64,000 nucleotides of DNA from RPQJ01 sp963746325 (GTDB lineage Bacteria > Pseudomonadota > Gammaproteobacteria > Steroidobacterales > Steroidobacteraceae). The stretch covers positions 744,001-808,000 of the forward strand of contig CAVVBC010000005.1 of the NCBI GenBank assembly GCA_963746325.1, given 5' to 3'. The notes beneath the pieces were generated by a model that did not search any database, was not told the DNA's origin, and saw nothing but the letters and a program-made list of their open reading frames with translations. Position numbers and translations under genes: made by a program. Below are positions 1 to 10,658 of the stretch, piece by piece (the first letter of the stretch is position 1; the number at the start of each line of letters is the position of its first letter).

Positions 1-1
1 C

Positions 2-157
2 GACGCGTTCGAAGCCATGCACGGCGCGCAGGAATTCCTGGGCACGGTACGCGCTCGTGAACAGACTGCCATGGAGCGGCTGTTGGCGGGCGACGCCGAC
101 CCGTTCGATTTTGCAACGACGGTACGCAAGGGCAAGCAGAGGGCAACGACGGGATGA
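2..157 (+). CDS. 3' end of an unidentified protein (cut by window edge)
   Basis: The last 51 residues of a reading frame open from the window edge end at a TGA that overlaps the ATG of the next gene (ATGA). The visible tail is acidic, then basic: it contains LLAGDADPFDF and ends VRKGKQRATTG. The 4-bp overlap implies translational coupling with the downstream membrane protein, so the two probably act together. A membrane protein of that type is often encoded next to a regulatory partner such as an ECF sigma factor, but nothing in this fragment proves that. I do not recognise the family. Confidence 0.55.
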   Translation, partial: DAFEAMHGAQEFLGTVRAREQTAMERLLAGDADPFDFATTVRKGKQRATTG

Positions 158-840
158 GCGCAAGTGGCCGGACGCCCACACGACCAGGCCGCAAGAAGGC
201 CGTGCGCAAGCCGCCGCCGCACTGGCGCAGGTACCTGACCCAGGCTGAACTCGAGTTGCCGCCGCCAGCCGCGGGCTCCACCGGCGAGGCCAGCGCGGAT
301 TCTGCGGATGAATTCGAGTACGTAGCCGGGTTCGAGCCTGCCTGGTGGCAGTCGAAACCGTTCGTGCTCGCGCTGGCCACGGCCTGTGTCGCGCTGGGGG
401 TAGCGGCCGCAGTCTCGGCCTGGAGCGCGGCGCAGGACCGTGCCGCCGCACGCTCCGCCGCGCAGCGTGAGCAGCAGCTGACCCTGCGGGCGATCAACAG
501 CGTGCGCGCGCTGCGCATCGCCCCGAACCCGCGCAGCTGGTCTGCCGCGCCCGACGCCACGATTGCATGGCCCGAGCCACCGCAACTGCTCGAACTGCAC
601 CTGCCGGTGGGCTATGCCGATTTCCTGACGTTCGCCGTGATCATGGACAAGGTGGATCACGGCCGCGTGCTGGCGGTCGAACGGATCGCGCCCGACTCGA
701 ACAAGGACCTGGTGCTGTCCCTGAACAGTTCTGCGCTGGGGCCCGGCGAATACCGGCTGCGGTTGCAGGGCTACACGTGGCGCGGCGCACGCGTCGACGT
801 GGGCTGGGTGCGGCTCAAGGTGGCTGCGCCCAGCCCGTGA
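154..840 (+). CDS. single-pass membrane protein, anti-sigma-like
   Basis: A 228-residue protein. Residues 1-30 are basic and proline-rich, 40-60 are acidic, one hydrophobic helix spans about 70-90, and about 140 residues follow on the far side of the membrane. The last 90 residues alternate polar and hydrophobic positions and include GEYRLRLQGYTWRG, a beta-rich pattern seen in the outer domains of some proteobacterial anti-sigma-like proteins. There is no visible zinc-finger (HC2) cysteine motif. The start ATG overlaps the stop of the upstream gene. The anti-sigma role is inference from architecture and coupling; function is otherwise unknown. Confidence 0.6.
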   Translation: MSASGRTPTRPGRKKAVRKPPPHWRRYLTQAELELPPPAAGSTGEASADSADEFEYVAGFEPAWWQSKPFVLALATACVALGVAAAVSAWSAAQDRAAARSAAQREQQLTLRAINSVRALRIAPNPRSWSAAPDATIAWPEPPQLLELHLPVGYADFLTFAVIMDKVDHGRVLAVERIAPDSNKDLVLSLNSSALGPGEYRLRLQGYTWRGARVDVGWVRLKVAAPSP

Positions 841-852
841 CCGACCAGGGAA

Positions 853-1197
853 GCTCTGCACAGGTCCGCAAGTGACTCGTTGCGTGCGCTCGATCCGGTG
901 CCTGTCACCGAGCTTGGAAAGGCAGACACGCGCCTGTTACCAGGCACCGGATCGAGCGCTCGAGCAGCGTCGCTGGCTGGCAGTCGCAAGCGTCCGACCC
1001 GGGACCGTTCCCAGAGCGCGTGTCTGCCTTTCCAAGCTCGGGGAACGGTCCCGGGTCGGACGCGCCAGCGACTGGTCGCCCTGCGCGTGTTCGACGCGCG
1101 GTGCCGATTGGAAACCGGCGCGGCTGACCTTGAGTGCTCGGTGACAGGCACCGGATCGAGCGCACGCAACGCGTCACTTGCGGACCTGGGCAGAGCC
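853..1197. repeat. nested palindromic hairpin cluster with conserved loop
   Basis: This fills the 360-bp gap between the convergent genes ending at 840 and 1201. Outer arms 853-913 and 1137-1197 are about 61 nt each and complementary with a few mismatches. Inside are two hairpins. Hairpin 1 has perfect 19-bp arms at 886-904 and 941-959, and its loop contains GGAAAGGCAGACACGCG. Hairpin 2 has perfect 22-bp arms at 991-1012 and 1041-1062 and a 28-nt loop that is the reverse complement of the same core. The position between two gene ends suggests bidirectional termination or a BIME-like repeat cluster. No coding capacity is convincing here. Confidence 0.85.
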
Positions 1198-1200
1198 TTC

Positions 1201-3707
1201 CTAGTTGTCGGCGCGCAGCGCCTGCATGGGCGGATGCGACACCACCGAACGCGCCGCGAGAATTCCCGCCAGGCCCACCAGCAGTGCGCCGCCGCCGACA
1301 CCCACGATCCACACCCAGGGATTGGGGGTGAACTGCAGGTCGAACACGCGCGTGGCCAGCAGGTAGCCCACGCCGGTGGCGCCCGCGGCAGCGAGCAATC
1401 CGGCGAGTGCCCCGAGCACGATGAACTCCGCCGCAACGCCCTGGAACACCACGCTGCGCGAGGCGCCCAGCGTGCGCAGCATCGCGCTTTCGTAGCGTCT
1501 TTCTTCACGCGACGACTGCACCGCAGCCAGCAGGACCATCACGCCGGCCGCGAGCGTGAACAGGAAGACGTACTGCACCGCCAGGCTCGCCTTGTTCATC
1601 ACGTCGCGCACCTGCGCGAGCAGGGCCTCGATGTCGATGATCGTGACCTCCGGAAACTGGCGGACGAGGTCGACCAGCAGCGGCCGCTGCTGCGATTCGA
1701 CGTGCACGCTGGTGATCAACGTGCCCGTCGCGCTCTCGAGTGCGTCCGGCGAGAACACGACGAAGAAATTCGGCTTGAACGTGTCCCAGCGCACCGCGCG
1801 CAGGCTGGTGATGCGGCCGGTGACGGCCTCGCCAGCGACGTCGTAGGTCAGCGTGTCGCCGAGCTTGAGGCCGAGCCGCTCGGCGTATTCGATCTCGACT
1901 GAAATCTGTGGCTCGCCCGCATGGTCGGCTGGCCACCACTGCCCTGCCTCGATCTTGTTGCCCTCTGCCAGCACGGCGGCCCAGCTCAGGTTCGCCTCGC
2001 GCTCGACGAACTCGTTGGCGCGATCGCCTTCGAACGTGATGCGCTCGACCGGCGTGGCGTTGATTGCCGTCAGCCGCGCACGCAGCATCGGCACCAGTTC
2101 GGTCGCCGGCAGGCCGGCCCTGGCTGAAGAAGCCCTGCACGGCGGCTCCCTCGTCGGGGCGGATGTTGATCAGGAAATAGTTCGGGGGCATCGACGGGCA
2201 GGCTGCGCTGCCAGTCGCGCAGCAGGTCGTCGCGCACGAGACCGAGCAGCAACAGCACCATGAAGCCGAGGCCGAACGCGACGATCTGCACGATGCTGTC
2301 GCGGCCGCGGCGCGCGATGTTGGCGAGGCCGTAGCGCCAGGCCACGCCGACGCCGCTGCGAAATGGCGCCAGCGCCCGCACGAGCAGCCAGCCCGCCACG
2401 GCGAGCAGCAGGAACGTGGCGCCGAGGCCGCCGGCGACGTAGCCGACCAGCGTCGGATCGCGCACGATCCAGTAGAGCAACGCGAGCACCGCGCCGATCG
2501 CCAGCCCATAGACCACGGAGTAGCGCAGGGGCGGCGGCTCGAGATCGCGCCGCAGCACGCGCGCGGGCGGCACCCGCTTCAGGCGCAGCAGCGGCGGCAA
2601 CGCGAAGCCGACCAGCACGACGACGGCGGTGACGATGCCCAGCACGAACGCGTCGGCGGACGGCGGCGGCAGGTCGCCACGCAGCAGGTCGCGCAGCAGC
2701 CACGCGATGCCCGCTTGCGCGAGGTAGCCGATGGCCGTGCCGATGACGGAGGTGACGACTGCGATCACCACCAGCTGCAGCAGCGTCTGCGCCAGCACGA
2801 AACGCTGCGGCGCACCCATGCATTTCATGAGCGCCACGGTATCGAGGTGGCGACGCGCATAGCGCTGCGCCGCCATCGCGACCGCGATCGCCGCGAGCAG
2901 CACGCTCACCAGGCTGGACAGGGACAGGAAGCGGCCGGCGCGGTCGGCCGACGCACGGATCTGCGGGCTGGCGTCGGCGATCGACTGCACCCGCTCGCCG
3001 CGCGCCTTGCGCGCATCCAGCCACTCGCGAAATTCATCGATCGCGCCGGGCTGCCCGGCAAACAGCATGGCTCGACTCACGCGACTGCCCGGCTGCACCA
3101 GCTGGGTGGCCGGCAGGTCCGCGCGGTTGATCATCAGCGTGGCGGACAGGTCGGCGAAGCCGCCGCCCTGGTCGGGGCGATAGTCGAGCACGCGCGTGAC
3201 ACGCACCGCTGCGGCGCCCACGGTCAGCGACGAACCGACCGTCGCGCCCAGTTTCGCCAGCAGGCGTGAATCAGCCCAGGCTTCGCCGGGGGCCGGGATG
3301 TCGTCGGTGACGACCCCGGTGCCGAACGGTACATCGGTCGTTTTCAACCGGCCGCGCAACGGATAGCCGTCGCCCACGGCGCGCAGTGCGATCAGCGACG
3401 ACTCCTGCCCTGCGAACACCACGCTCGGCATCGATTCGATGCGGGCCACGCGCAACCCGCGCCGTGTCGCCTCGGTTGCGTACGCTTCGCTGATCGGGCG
3501 GGCCGACTGCAGGCGCAGGTCGGCAGCCAGCACTTCGCCGGCCTGCCGCTCGACGGCGAGGCCGATGCGGCTCGTGAAGAACCCGACGGCCGTGAGCGCA
3601 GCGACTGCGACCAGCAGGGCGAGCACGAGCACGGCGAGCTCGCCGGATTTCAGGTCGCGCAGCAGATTGCGCAGGGCGAACGCGAGCGACGGCATGCTGT
3701 GCGGCAC
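1201..3707 (-). CDS. ybbP: YbbP-like FtsX-family ABC transporter permease (two apparent frameshifts)
   Basis: Membrane subunit of the YbbA-YbbP exporter of the FtsX/MacB permease class, likely acting on envelope lipids or lipoproteins. An N-terminal helix at about residues 20-42 is followed by a large periplasmic domain, and FtsX-type helix bundles lie in the middle and at the C-terminus. The reading frame breaks twice: near 2188 (a run of five C on the coding strand) and near 2112 (a GGG run). Removing one base at each restores a continuous protein of 834 residues, the normal YbbP size, through DAPNYFLINI and LPATELVPMLR. The start lies just downstream of ybbA, as in other gammaproteobacteria. 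The shifts look like sequence errors rather than decay. Confidence 0.85.
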
Positions 3708-3708
3708 T

Positions 3709-4389
3709 TCAGCTGGCGACGACTCGGCCCGCCTCGAGCCGAATGACGCGATCGCAACGCTCGGCGAGGAGCCGATCGTGCGTCACCAGCACGAGCGTGG
3801 TCTGCGTGGCGCGGTTCAGCCCGAACAGCAGGTCCATGATCTTCTCGCCCGTCGCGGCGTCGAGATTGCCCGTCGGCTCGTCGGCAAAGAGGACGTCGGG
3901 CTTGCCGACGAATGCGCGTGCGATGGCGACACGCTGCTGCTCGCCGCCGGACAGCTGGCGCGGGTAATGACCGACGCGCTCGGCGAGGCCCACGCCGACG
4001 AGAGCCTCGCGCGCCGCTTCGCGCGCATCGCGGCGCCGCGCGAGCTCGAGCGGCAGCATGACGTTCTCGAGCGCCGTGAGCGACGGCACCAGGTGGAACG
4101 ACTGGAAGACGAAGCCGACGTGTCCGGCCCGCACGGCCGCGCGTCCGTCTTCATCGAGCTGCGTCAGGTCGTTGCCCGCGAGCGCAGCATGGCCGGAAGT
4201 GGGCTCGTCGAGACCGGCGAGCAGGGCGAGCAGCGTGGACTTGCCCGCGCCGGAGGCGCCGATGATCGCGACGGATTCGCCGCGCCTGATGGACAGCGTA
4301 ACGTCTGACAGGATGGCCAGCGTTCCTTCGGGACTGCTAACCTGCTTGCCGAGTCCAGTCGCCGCCAGCACTACCGTCGTGTCGTCCAT
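3709..4389 (-). CDS. ybbA: YbbA-like ABC transporter ATP-binding protein
   Basis: A 226-residue ATPase of the LolD/MacB class that would power the YbbP permease. It has Walker A GASGAGKST, Q-loop FVFQSFHLVP, signature LSGGEQQRVAIARA and Walker B VLFADEPTGNLD followed by the H-loop VTHD. The start is the ATG at 4389 (MDDTTVVLAAT); the frame is open further upstream, but that stretch is antisense to tesA and unlike the family. The stop lies just before the ybbP start, so the two genes form one operon. It is divergent from tesA, with which its 5' end overlaps. Confidence 0.92.
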   Translation of the reverse strand: MDDTTVVLAATGLGKQVSSPEGTLAILSDVTLSIRRGESVAIIGASGAGKSTLLALLAGLDEPTSGHAALAGNDLTQLDEDGRAAVRAGHVGFVFQSFHLVPSLTALENVMLPLELARRRDAREAAREALVGVGLAERVGHYPRQLSGGEQQRVAIARAFVGKPDVLFADEPTGNLDAATGEKIMDLLFGLNRATQTTLVLVTHDRLLAERCDRVIRLEAGRVVAS

Positions 4390-5044
4390 CAAATCCCGTC
4401 CTGCGTTTACTGTCCTGAGATTCATCGCCTGCCTGCTGCTCGCCTGCGGCGCGCTTGCCGTTCGCGCGGCCGACGCACCGGCGGCCACTGCGCCCACCCT
4501 GCTGGTTCTGGGCGACAGCCTCAGCGCGGCGTACGGAATCAAGGTCGAGCAAGGCTGGGTGGCCCTGCTGCAGGCTCGGCTGCGCGCCAAAGGGTACGGT
4601 TACCGTGTCGTCAACGCCAGTTCGAGCGGCGAAACCACCGGCGGTGCACTGGCCCGGCTGCCCCGCATGCTGGCCCTGCATCGACCCGCCATCGTCATCG
4701 TCGAACTGGGCGGCAACGACGGCCTGCGCGGCCTGCCGCTCGCCGACATCCGTCGCAACTTCACCGCCATCATCCGCACTTCGCAGCAGGCCGGGGCGAG
4801 GATTCTGCTGGTCGGGATGAAAATCCCGCCCAACTACGGTCCGTCCTACACGCGCGACTTCCACGCCCTGTTTGGCGAGCTGGCGCGGGAATTCAAGCTG
4901 CCCAGCGTGCCATTCCTGCTCGAGGACGTCGCCGCGGACGAGGAACTGTTCCAGGCCGACGGCATCCATCCCACCGCGGCGGCCCAGCCCTTGCTGCTGC
5001 GCGAAGTCTGGCCCCACCTCGAGCCCATGCTGCGGCGCCCATGA
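4379..5044 (+). CDS. tesA: TesA: arylesterase / acyl-CoA thioesterase I (SGNH hydrolase)
   Basis: Periplasmic multifunctional hydrolase (thioesterase I, protease I, lysophospholipase L1). With the GTG at 4379 as start the protein has 221 residues and opens with a signal peptide whose core is LRFIACLLLACGALAVRA. SGNH blocks are all present: GDSLSAAYG (Ser), SGETTGG (Gly), GGNDGLRG (Asn) and DGIHP (Asp-His). No ATG gives a better start. The GTG lies inside the first codons of the opposite ybbA gene, so the two starts overlap by 11 bp. The tesA-ybbA-ybbP arrangement matches Escherichia coli. Confidence 0.88.
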   Translation: MSSIKSRPAFTVLRFIACLLLACGALAVRAADAPAATAPTLLVLGDSLSAAYGIKVEQGWVALLQARLRAKGYGYRVVNASSSGETTGGALARLPRMLALHRPAIVIVELGGNDGLRGLPLADIRRNFTAIIRTSQQAGARILLVGMKIPPNYGPSYTRDFHALFGELAREFKLPSVPFLLEDVAADEELFQADGIHPTAAAQPLLLREVWPHLEPMLRRP

Positions 5045-5158
5045 GCCTATCGATTTGTGCGGATGGGGGGCCGGTGTTTTTAGGTCCCCGCGCTGCTATA
5101 TAGAGACGATGACTTACACCGCGGTGCCGACCGCGGACCTACCAGTGGGGCAAGCGTC

Positions 5159-6879
5159 GTGGACAAGATCTGGCTGCAGCATTACCCGCCCGGCGTGCCG
5201 GCTGAAATCAACCCGGCTGAGTACCCGTCGCTGTTGCACTTGATCGGTCAATCAATCCACAAGTACCGCGACCGCCCGTGCTTCACCTGCATGGACCGCA
5301 CCCTGACCTATGGCGATCTCGACGTGCTTGCCGGCCGGTTCGCCGCCTACCTGCAGCGCGTGGCGCGCCTGCGCAAGGGCGACCGCATCGCGATCATGCT
5401 GCCGAACGTGCTGCAGTACCCGATCGCGATCCTCGGTGCGTTCCGGGCAGGCCTCACCGTCGTCAACGTCAATCCCCTGTACACGCCGCGCGAGCTGCAG
5501 CATCAGCTGCATGATTCCGGCGCGCGGGCGATCCTGATCCTGGAGAACTTCGCCCATACGCTGGAGGCGGTGCGGGACGACGTGCAGCTCGATACGGTGA
5601 TCGTGACCGGCGTGGGCGACCTGCTGGGGTTTCCGCGCTCCGCCGTCGTCAACTTCGCGCTGCGCCACGTCAAGAAGCAGGTGCCGGACTACAGCCTGCC
5701 GGGCTCCGTCCGCTTCAAGGAAGCGCTGAACCAGGGCCGGTATCGAGAACCTCGATCCCATCGACCTCGGACACGAGGACATCGCGTTCCTGCAGTACAC
5801 CGGCGGCACCACGGGCGTGTCCAAGGGCGCCGTGCTCACGCATCGCAACCTCGTCGCGAACGTGCTGCAGTCGGAAGCGTGGATCAAGCCCAGCCTGCGC
5901 GCGGACGAGGCGCTGGTCGCGATCACGGCGCTGCCGCTGTATCACATCTTCGCGCTGACGGCGAACAGCCTCACCATGCTCAAGCTCGGCGCGCACAACG
6001 TGATGATCCCGAACCCGCGCGACTTCGGCGGCTTCGTGCGCGAACTCGCCAGGCACCGCTTCTCGTTCTTCGCCGGCGTGAACACGCTGTTCAACGCGCT
6101 GTTGCATACCCCCGGTTTCGACAGCGTCGATTTCAGCGAGCTGCGCGTAAGCCTGGGTGGCGGCATGGCGGTGCAGAAAGCCGTGGCCGAGCGCTGGAAA
6201 GAAGTCACTGGCAACGTGCTGACGCAGGCGTGGGGGCTGACGGAGACCTCACCGGCCGCCTGCATCAATCGACCCGGCGACGATTTCAACGGCTCGATCG
6301 GCTTGCCGATTTCGTCCACGGTGATCACGATTCGTGACGACGACGGTAACGTGCTGCCGCTGGGCCAGTCGGGTGAGATCTGCGTCGAAGGTCCGCAGGT
6401 GATGCGCGGCTACTGGAATCGCCCCGACGAGACCGCCAAGGTCATGCTGCCCGGGCAGGTGCTGCGCACCGGCGACATCGGCTACATCGACCCGCAGGGC
6501 TTCGTGTTCATCGAGGACCGCAAGAAGGACATGATCCTGGTGTCGGGTTTCAACGTGTACCCGAACGAAGTCGAGGGCGTCGCGGTCATGCATCCCGGCG
6601 TGCTGGAAGTGGCGGCCGTCGCGCAGCCTGACGAGCGAGCGGGTGAAGTCGTGGCGCTGTTCGTCGTGCGCAAGGACGCGTCACTGACGGAAGACCAGCT
6701 GATCGAGCACTGCCGCACGCAGCTGACCGGCTACAAGGTGCCGAAGCGCGTGTATTTCCGCGACGAACTGCCGAAGACCAACGTCGGCAAGATCCTGCGA
6801 CGCGAACTCAAGGATTCGCTGAAACCCCGGCCGCAGGCGCCGGTCGCAGGCCCCCCGAGCCAGCACCGCGCATCACTGA
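5159..6879 (+). CDS. fadD: long-chain-fatty-acid-CoA ligase FadD (apparent frameshifts)
   Basis: Activates fatty acids to acyl-CoA at the inner membrane for beta-oxidation. The GTG at 5159 gives MDKIWLQHYPPGVPAEI, a standard FadD N-terminus. The adenylation P-loop YTGGTTGVSKGA, the motif WGLTETSP, the hinge RTGDIGYID and the C-terminal catalytic GKILRREL are all seen. The frame breaks near 5741 (an extra base in GGTATC). After RRELKDS the open frame runs on to 7070 with unrelated residues and would overlap the next gene. One extra C in the C6 run at 6851-6856 would instead end the protein at 6879 with 572 residues, close to the 561 of E. coli FadD. I chose that end by inference. A TATATAG motif near 5097 could be a -10 element. 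Confidence 0.85.
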
Positions 6880-7035
6880 GGCTGACGCCTCGTCAGTCCG
6901 TGGCTGCCGCGGACCACGGCCACGGCATTTCTCCCGCCGTCGACGTTCGCTTCGCTCCGGCTCGCGCCGCGAGCGGGTTGGGCTGTCTCTTGTGTTCGGT
7001 TCCGAACAGAACAGCCGACCGCGGGTCGTTAGCGT

Positions 7036-7360
7036 ATGCCGATGAAGCTGGAGGAAGAAATCTTCAATGACGAAATCGAACGTGCCCAACGGATGGGCGG
7101 CGGCGTCCAGCCTGGCTACTGGAACGGGTATCTCACCGGCCTGATGCGGGCCTTTTTTCGGCAGCGAGGCCGTGAGCGACCACCTGGACTCGGCTTTGTT
7201 GGCTGCCATCAAGGGCGAGGACACGGCTGCGGGATATCGCGACGGTTACCACAAGCTCGCCGACTGTCGCAGTCAGCCCGTCGCCGTGCCGGACAGCCCG
7301 GATTCCCCCGCGCCCGCGGAACCGGCTGCCACCAATCCGTACGCGACGATCAGCGTTTAG
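7036..7360 (+). CDS. small hypothetical protein (frameshift in T6 run)
   Basis: Starts MPMKLEEEIFNDEIERAQ and, after removing one T from the run of six at about 7150-7156, continues through GSEAVSDHLDSALLAAIKGED to a TAG at 7358, giving 107 residues. The uncorrected length is one base over a whole number of codons, which supports a single insertion. The protein is acidic, has no signal peptide or membrane helix, contains aromatic residues (GYWNGYLTG) and ends in a proline/alanine-rich tail before NPYATISV. I do not recognise the family. It may be cotranscribed with the regulator that begins 60 bp downstream. Confidence 0.5.
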
Positions 7361-7419
7361 CGGTATGTTTCATGCTGTCTGTCTACGTTCAGCCAGACGA
7401 GCGACGGCACGGTGGAATC

Positions 7420-10023
7420 ATGAACGTCCCCGAGCGGCCTGACGGCGGGTTTGACGACCTTCCCAGGACTCGCATCGTGGGACTGGGCGCATCTGCGGGC
7501 GGCCTCGAGCCGCTCGAGCAGTTCCTCGCCAACACGCCGCCCGACAGTGGACTGGCGTATGTCGTCGTGCAGCACCTCGACCCGACGCACAAGGCGATGC
7601 TGGTCGAACTGCTGCAGCGCGCGACGACGATGCCGGTGCGCGAGGCGGGCGAATCGATGCGCGTCGAGCGCGACTCGGTCTATGTGATTCCCCCCAACAA
7701 CGACTTGAGCGTCCGGCACGGCCTGCTGCACCTGACCAAACCGATGCAGCCGCGAGGCATGCGGCTTCCCATCGATACCTTGTTCTGCTCGCTCGCCCGG
7801 GAGCAGGGTGACCAGGCCATCGGCGTGGTGTTGTCGGGCATGGGAGTCGGACGGGACGGTGGGCTTGCAGGCGATCAGGACCCAGGGCGGCGTGACGCTG
7901 GCGCAGCAACCGGAGTCGGCCCAGTTCGATTCCATGCCGAAGTGCGCCATCGCCGCCGGTTCGGTGGACATCGTCGCGACCCCAGCCGAACTGCCGCAGC
8001 GCATCGCGCGCGTGATTCGGCCCAGCAGCGCGAGCTTTCCCGGCGCGACAGTCGGTGGCGAAGCCAGCGGCGAGCAGGTGCTCGCCGCAATCCTCGACAT
8101 GCTGCGCGAACACAGCAAGCACGATCTCTCGCAGTACAAGACCAGCACGCTGAGGCGCAGGGTCGAGCGTCGCATGGGCGTGCACGGCCTCGACTCGATG
8201 GCCGGGTATCAGCAGTTCCTGCGTGACAATCCCGGGGAGTTCGACCTCCTGTTCAAGGAAGTGCTGATCGGAGTGACCGGTTTCTTTCGTGATCCGACGG
8301 TCTGGCAGGACGTCAAGGACGCATTGCTTGGCGTGCTGCAGGGCCTCGGCGACGAGACCAGACGGTTGCGCGCGTGGGTGGTCGGATGTTCGACCGGGGA
8401 AGAGGCCTATACGCTGGCCATGCTGTTCAGGGAGGCCGCCGACTCGTTGCCGATCGATCGCTGCCTGCACGTTGCAGATCTTCGCCACCGACCTGAGTGG
8501 CGATGCGATCGCCGTGGCGCGGAAGGGGCACTACCCGGCTCGGATCGCCGAGGACGTGTCGCCCGAGCGGCTGGCCCGCTTCTTCACCGCCGAGGGCGCC
8601 GGATTCCGCGTCAACAAGGACATTCGTGAAATGGTCCTGTTCGCTGCCCATGACGTGATCGTCGACCCGCCGTTCACCCGGCTCGACCTCCTCTCCTGTC
8701 GCAACCTGTTGATCTATTTCAACGCGGAGCTGCAACGGCGGCTGATCCCATTGTTCCACTACAGCCTCCGTCCGCGCGGCATACTGGTGCTCGGCGGATC
8801 GGAAACGGTCGGCCAGGCGCATGCGATGTTCACGCCCGTGAGTCCCAAGTCGAGGCTCTATCGACGCAGCGACGAGGCGGCCCATCCGGGTGGGGTCGAC
8901 TTCCCCGTCAATCGCCATCTGTCGTCGCGCCAGGCAACCCAGGAGTCGAACGTGTCGCAGCCGGTCAATCCGCACGCCAACCTGCAGTCGCTGGCCGACC
9001 AGGTCCTGCTCCAGGAGTTTTCGCCGCCGGCGGTGCTGGTGAATGCCAGGGGCGACGTCGTCTACATCAGTGGTCGCACGGCAAGTACCTGGAGCCCGCG
9101 GCCGGCAAGGCCAACTGGAACATCCACGTGATGCTGCGACTGACGATACGCGCACAGGTGACGGCGCGCTGCGGCAGGCGCTGGAGACCCACGAACCCGT
9201 CGAATTGCATGGCCTGCGGCTCGAGGACGACGCTGGGCATGCTCTCGACGTGACGGTCCATGTGGTGCAGCAGCCGCAGCGCTGCAGGGCATGGTCATGA
9301 TCGTCTTCCGTGACGTCGCCCGCGTCCGCAGACGGCGGCACAAGCGACAAGGACGGCCCGGCCGACGCGGTCGCGAACGAAGAGCTGGCGCGCCTGCAGC
9401 AGGAGATCAGTGCGCTGAGCCTGTCGATGCGCGCGTCCGAGGAGGAACTGCAGGCGGCCAACGAAGAGCTGCAATCGACCAACGAGGAACTGCAGTCCGC
9501 CAACGAAGAGCTGACGACGTCCAAGGAAGAAGCGCAGTCGATGAACGAAGAGCTGCAGACGATCAACGGCGAACTGCAGATCAAGCTCGACGACCTGGCG
9601 CTGGCGCAGAGCGACATGCAGAACCTGCTGAACAGCACGGACATCGCCACGCTGTTCCTCGACAAGGACCTGAACGTGCGCCGCTTCACGGACCGGGTGA
9701 CGCGCATCATCCACGTGCGCGAGGTGGACGTCGGGCGGCCGCTCAGCGACCTGACCAGCACGCTGAATTATCCGGAGCTGCACGTCGACGCGAAGGAAAC
9801 CCTGCGCACGCTGGCATTCTCCGAGAAGCAGATCTCGACGACGGACGGGCACTGGTTCACGGTCCGCATCATGCCGTACCGCACGGTGGCGAACGTGATC
9901 CAGGGGGCGGTCATCACGTTCGTCGACATCACGGCCGCGAAGGAACTCGAGTCGCGCCTGCGCATGGTCCAGGGCCGGGCGGCGCGTGGCGATGACGACG
10001 GCATCACGGACGGAACGAGGTAA
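7420..10023 (+). CDS. CheB-CheR-PAS fusion regulator (multiple apparent frameshifts)
   Basis: A hybrid chemotaxis-type protein. First comes a CheB methylesterase domain (VGLGASAGGLEPL, VVQHLDPTH, LSGMGSDGT after correction). Next is a CheR methyltransferase (TGFFRDP, VVGCSTGEEAYTLA, IFATDLSGDAI, SCRNLLIYF). A PAS-like segment and a long heptad coiled coil follow (repeats of NEELQS/NEELQT at about 9430-9600), then a PAS domain ending VDITAAKELE. About six breaks occur, near 7844, 8468, 9081, 9130, 9279 and 9318. Known fusions of this kind often carry a C-terminal histidine kinase or act with one; here the frame stops after the PAS domain, so output probably passes to a partner. All domains keep family residues, which argues for sequence error, but decay is possible because breaks are denser here than anywhere else. 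Confidence 0.75.
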
Positions 10024-10027
10024 CAAC

Positions 10028-10630
10028 GTGCCCAGCAACACACGACGAGACGGCCGGACAGAAGAGCTTGCGCCTGCGGGCCTTGACGCCATCTCACCGG
10101 ACAGAGCGACCCGCCGCGGCGCGCGTCAACTCGGCGGGTGCGCTCGCGGTGCTGCACGAACTCGCGTCGTCGCCCTTGACTGCGGCATCTTCGCTCAAGC
10201 TGCTGCACGAGCTGCAGGTGCACCAGGTCGAACTGGACCTGCAGGAAGAGGAACTGCGCCGTGCGGTAGCCGACCTGGAAACGGCCTTGTTTCGGCAGGA
10301 CCAGCTCCATGACTTTGCGCCGGCCGGGCTTTTTGCGATCGATCGCTCGACGGTGCTCGGCGAAATCAACCGCATGGGCGCGCAATTGCTCGGGCGCGAG
10401 CGCGACTCGCTCATCGGCCTGCCCTTCGACAGCTTCCTCGAACCGGAGTCGAGCCGCGCATTGCATGCTGCGCTGACGCGCGTGGTCGACGGCCATGCTG
10501 CGGACGGCTGCGCTCTTGCGTTTCCTGGCGCCCGACGGCGCATCGAAAGCCGCTTATGCGTCCGTGGGCTCTGATCCAGTCGGGGGCGGCTTCCTGGCTC
10601 GTCTGCGTCGAAATTCGCGAGCCTGGCTGA
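10028..10630 (+). CDS. PAS-domain protein (apparent frameshifts)
   Basis: Begins five bases after the CheB-CheR stop with a likely GTG (VPSNTRRDGR). The middle carries an amphipathic helix (LKLLHELQVHQVELDLQEEELRRA) and then a PAS core (APAGLFAIDRSTVLGEINRMGAQLLGRERDSLIGLPFDSFLEPES). That helix-PAS pattern is common in regulators located beside CheB-CheR fusions. The frame changes near 10110 and again between about 10500 and 10600; a third frame gives the natural-looking end SWLVCVEIREPG followed by TGA at 10628. No kinase or cyclase domain follows, so it is a stand-alone sensor. Exact ends are uncertain. Confidence 0.55.
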
Positions 10631-10658
10631 GGACCGGCGTCGCTGCGAGATCCTGGCG

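Noticed and set aside
853..1197. Possible integron attC sites
   Set aside because: Paired hairpins resemble attC in folding, but no integrase, cassette genes or typical terminal boxes are present.
6880..7035. C-terminal extension of FadD up to 7070
   Set aside because: The residues after about 6840 do not resemble FadD, and the frame would overlap the next start; a homopolymer indel explains it better.
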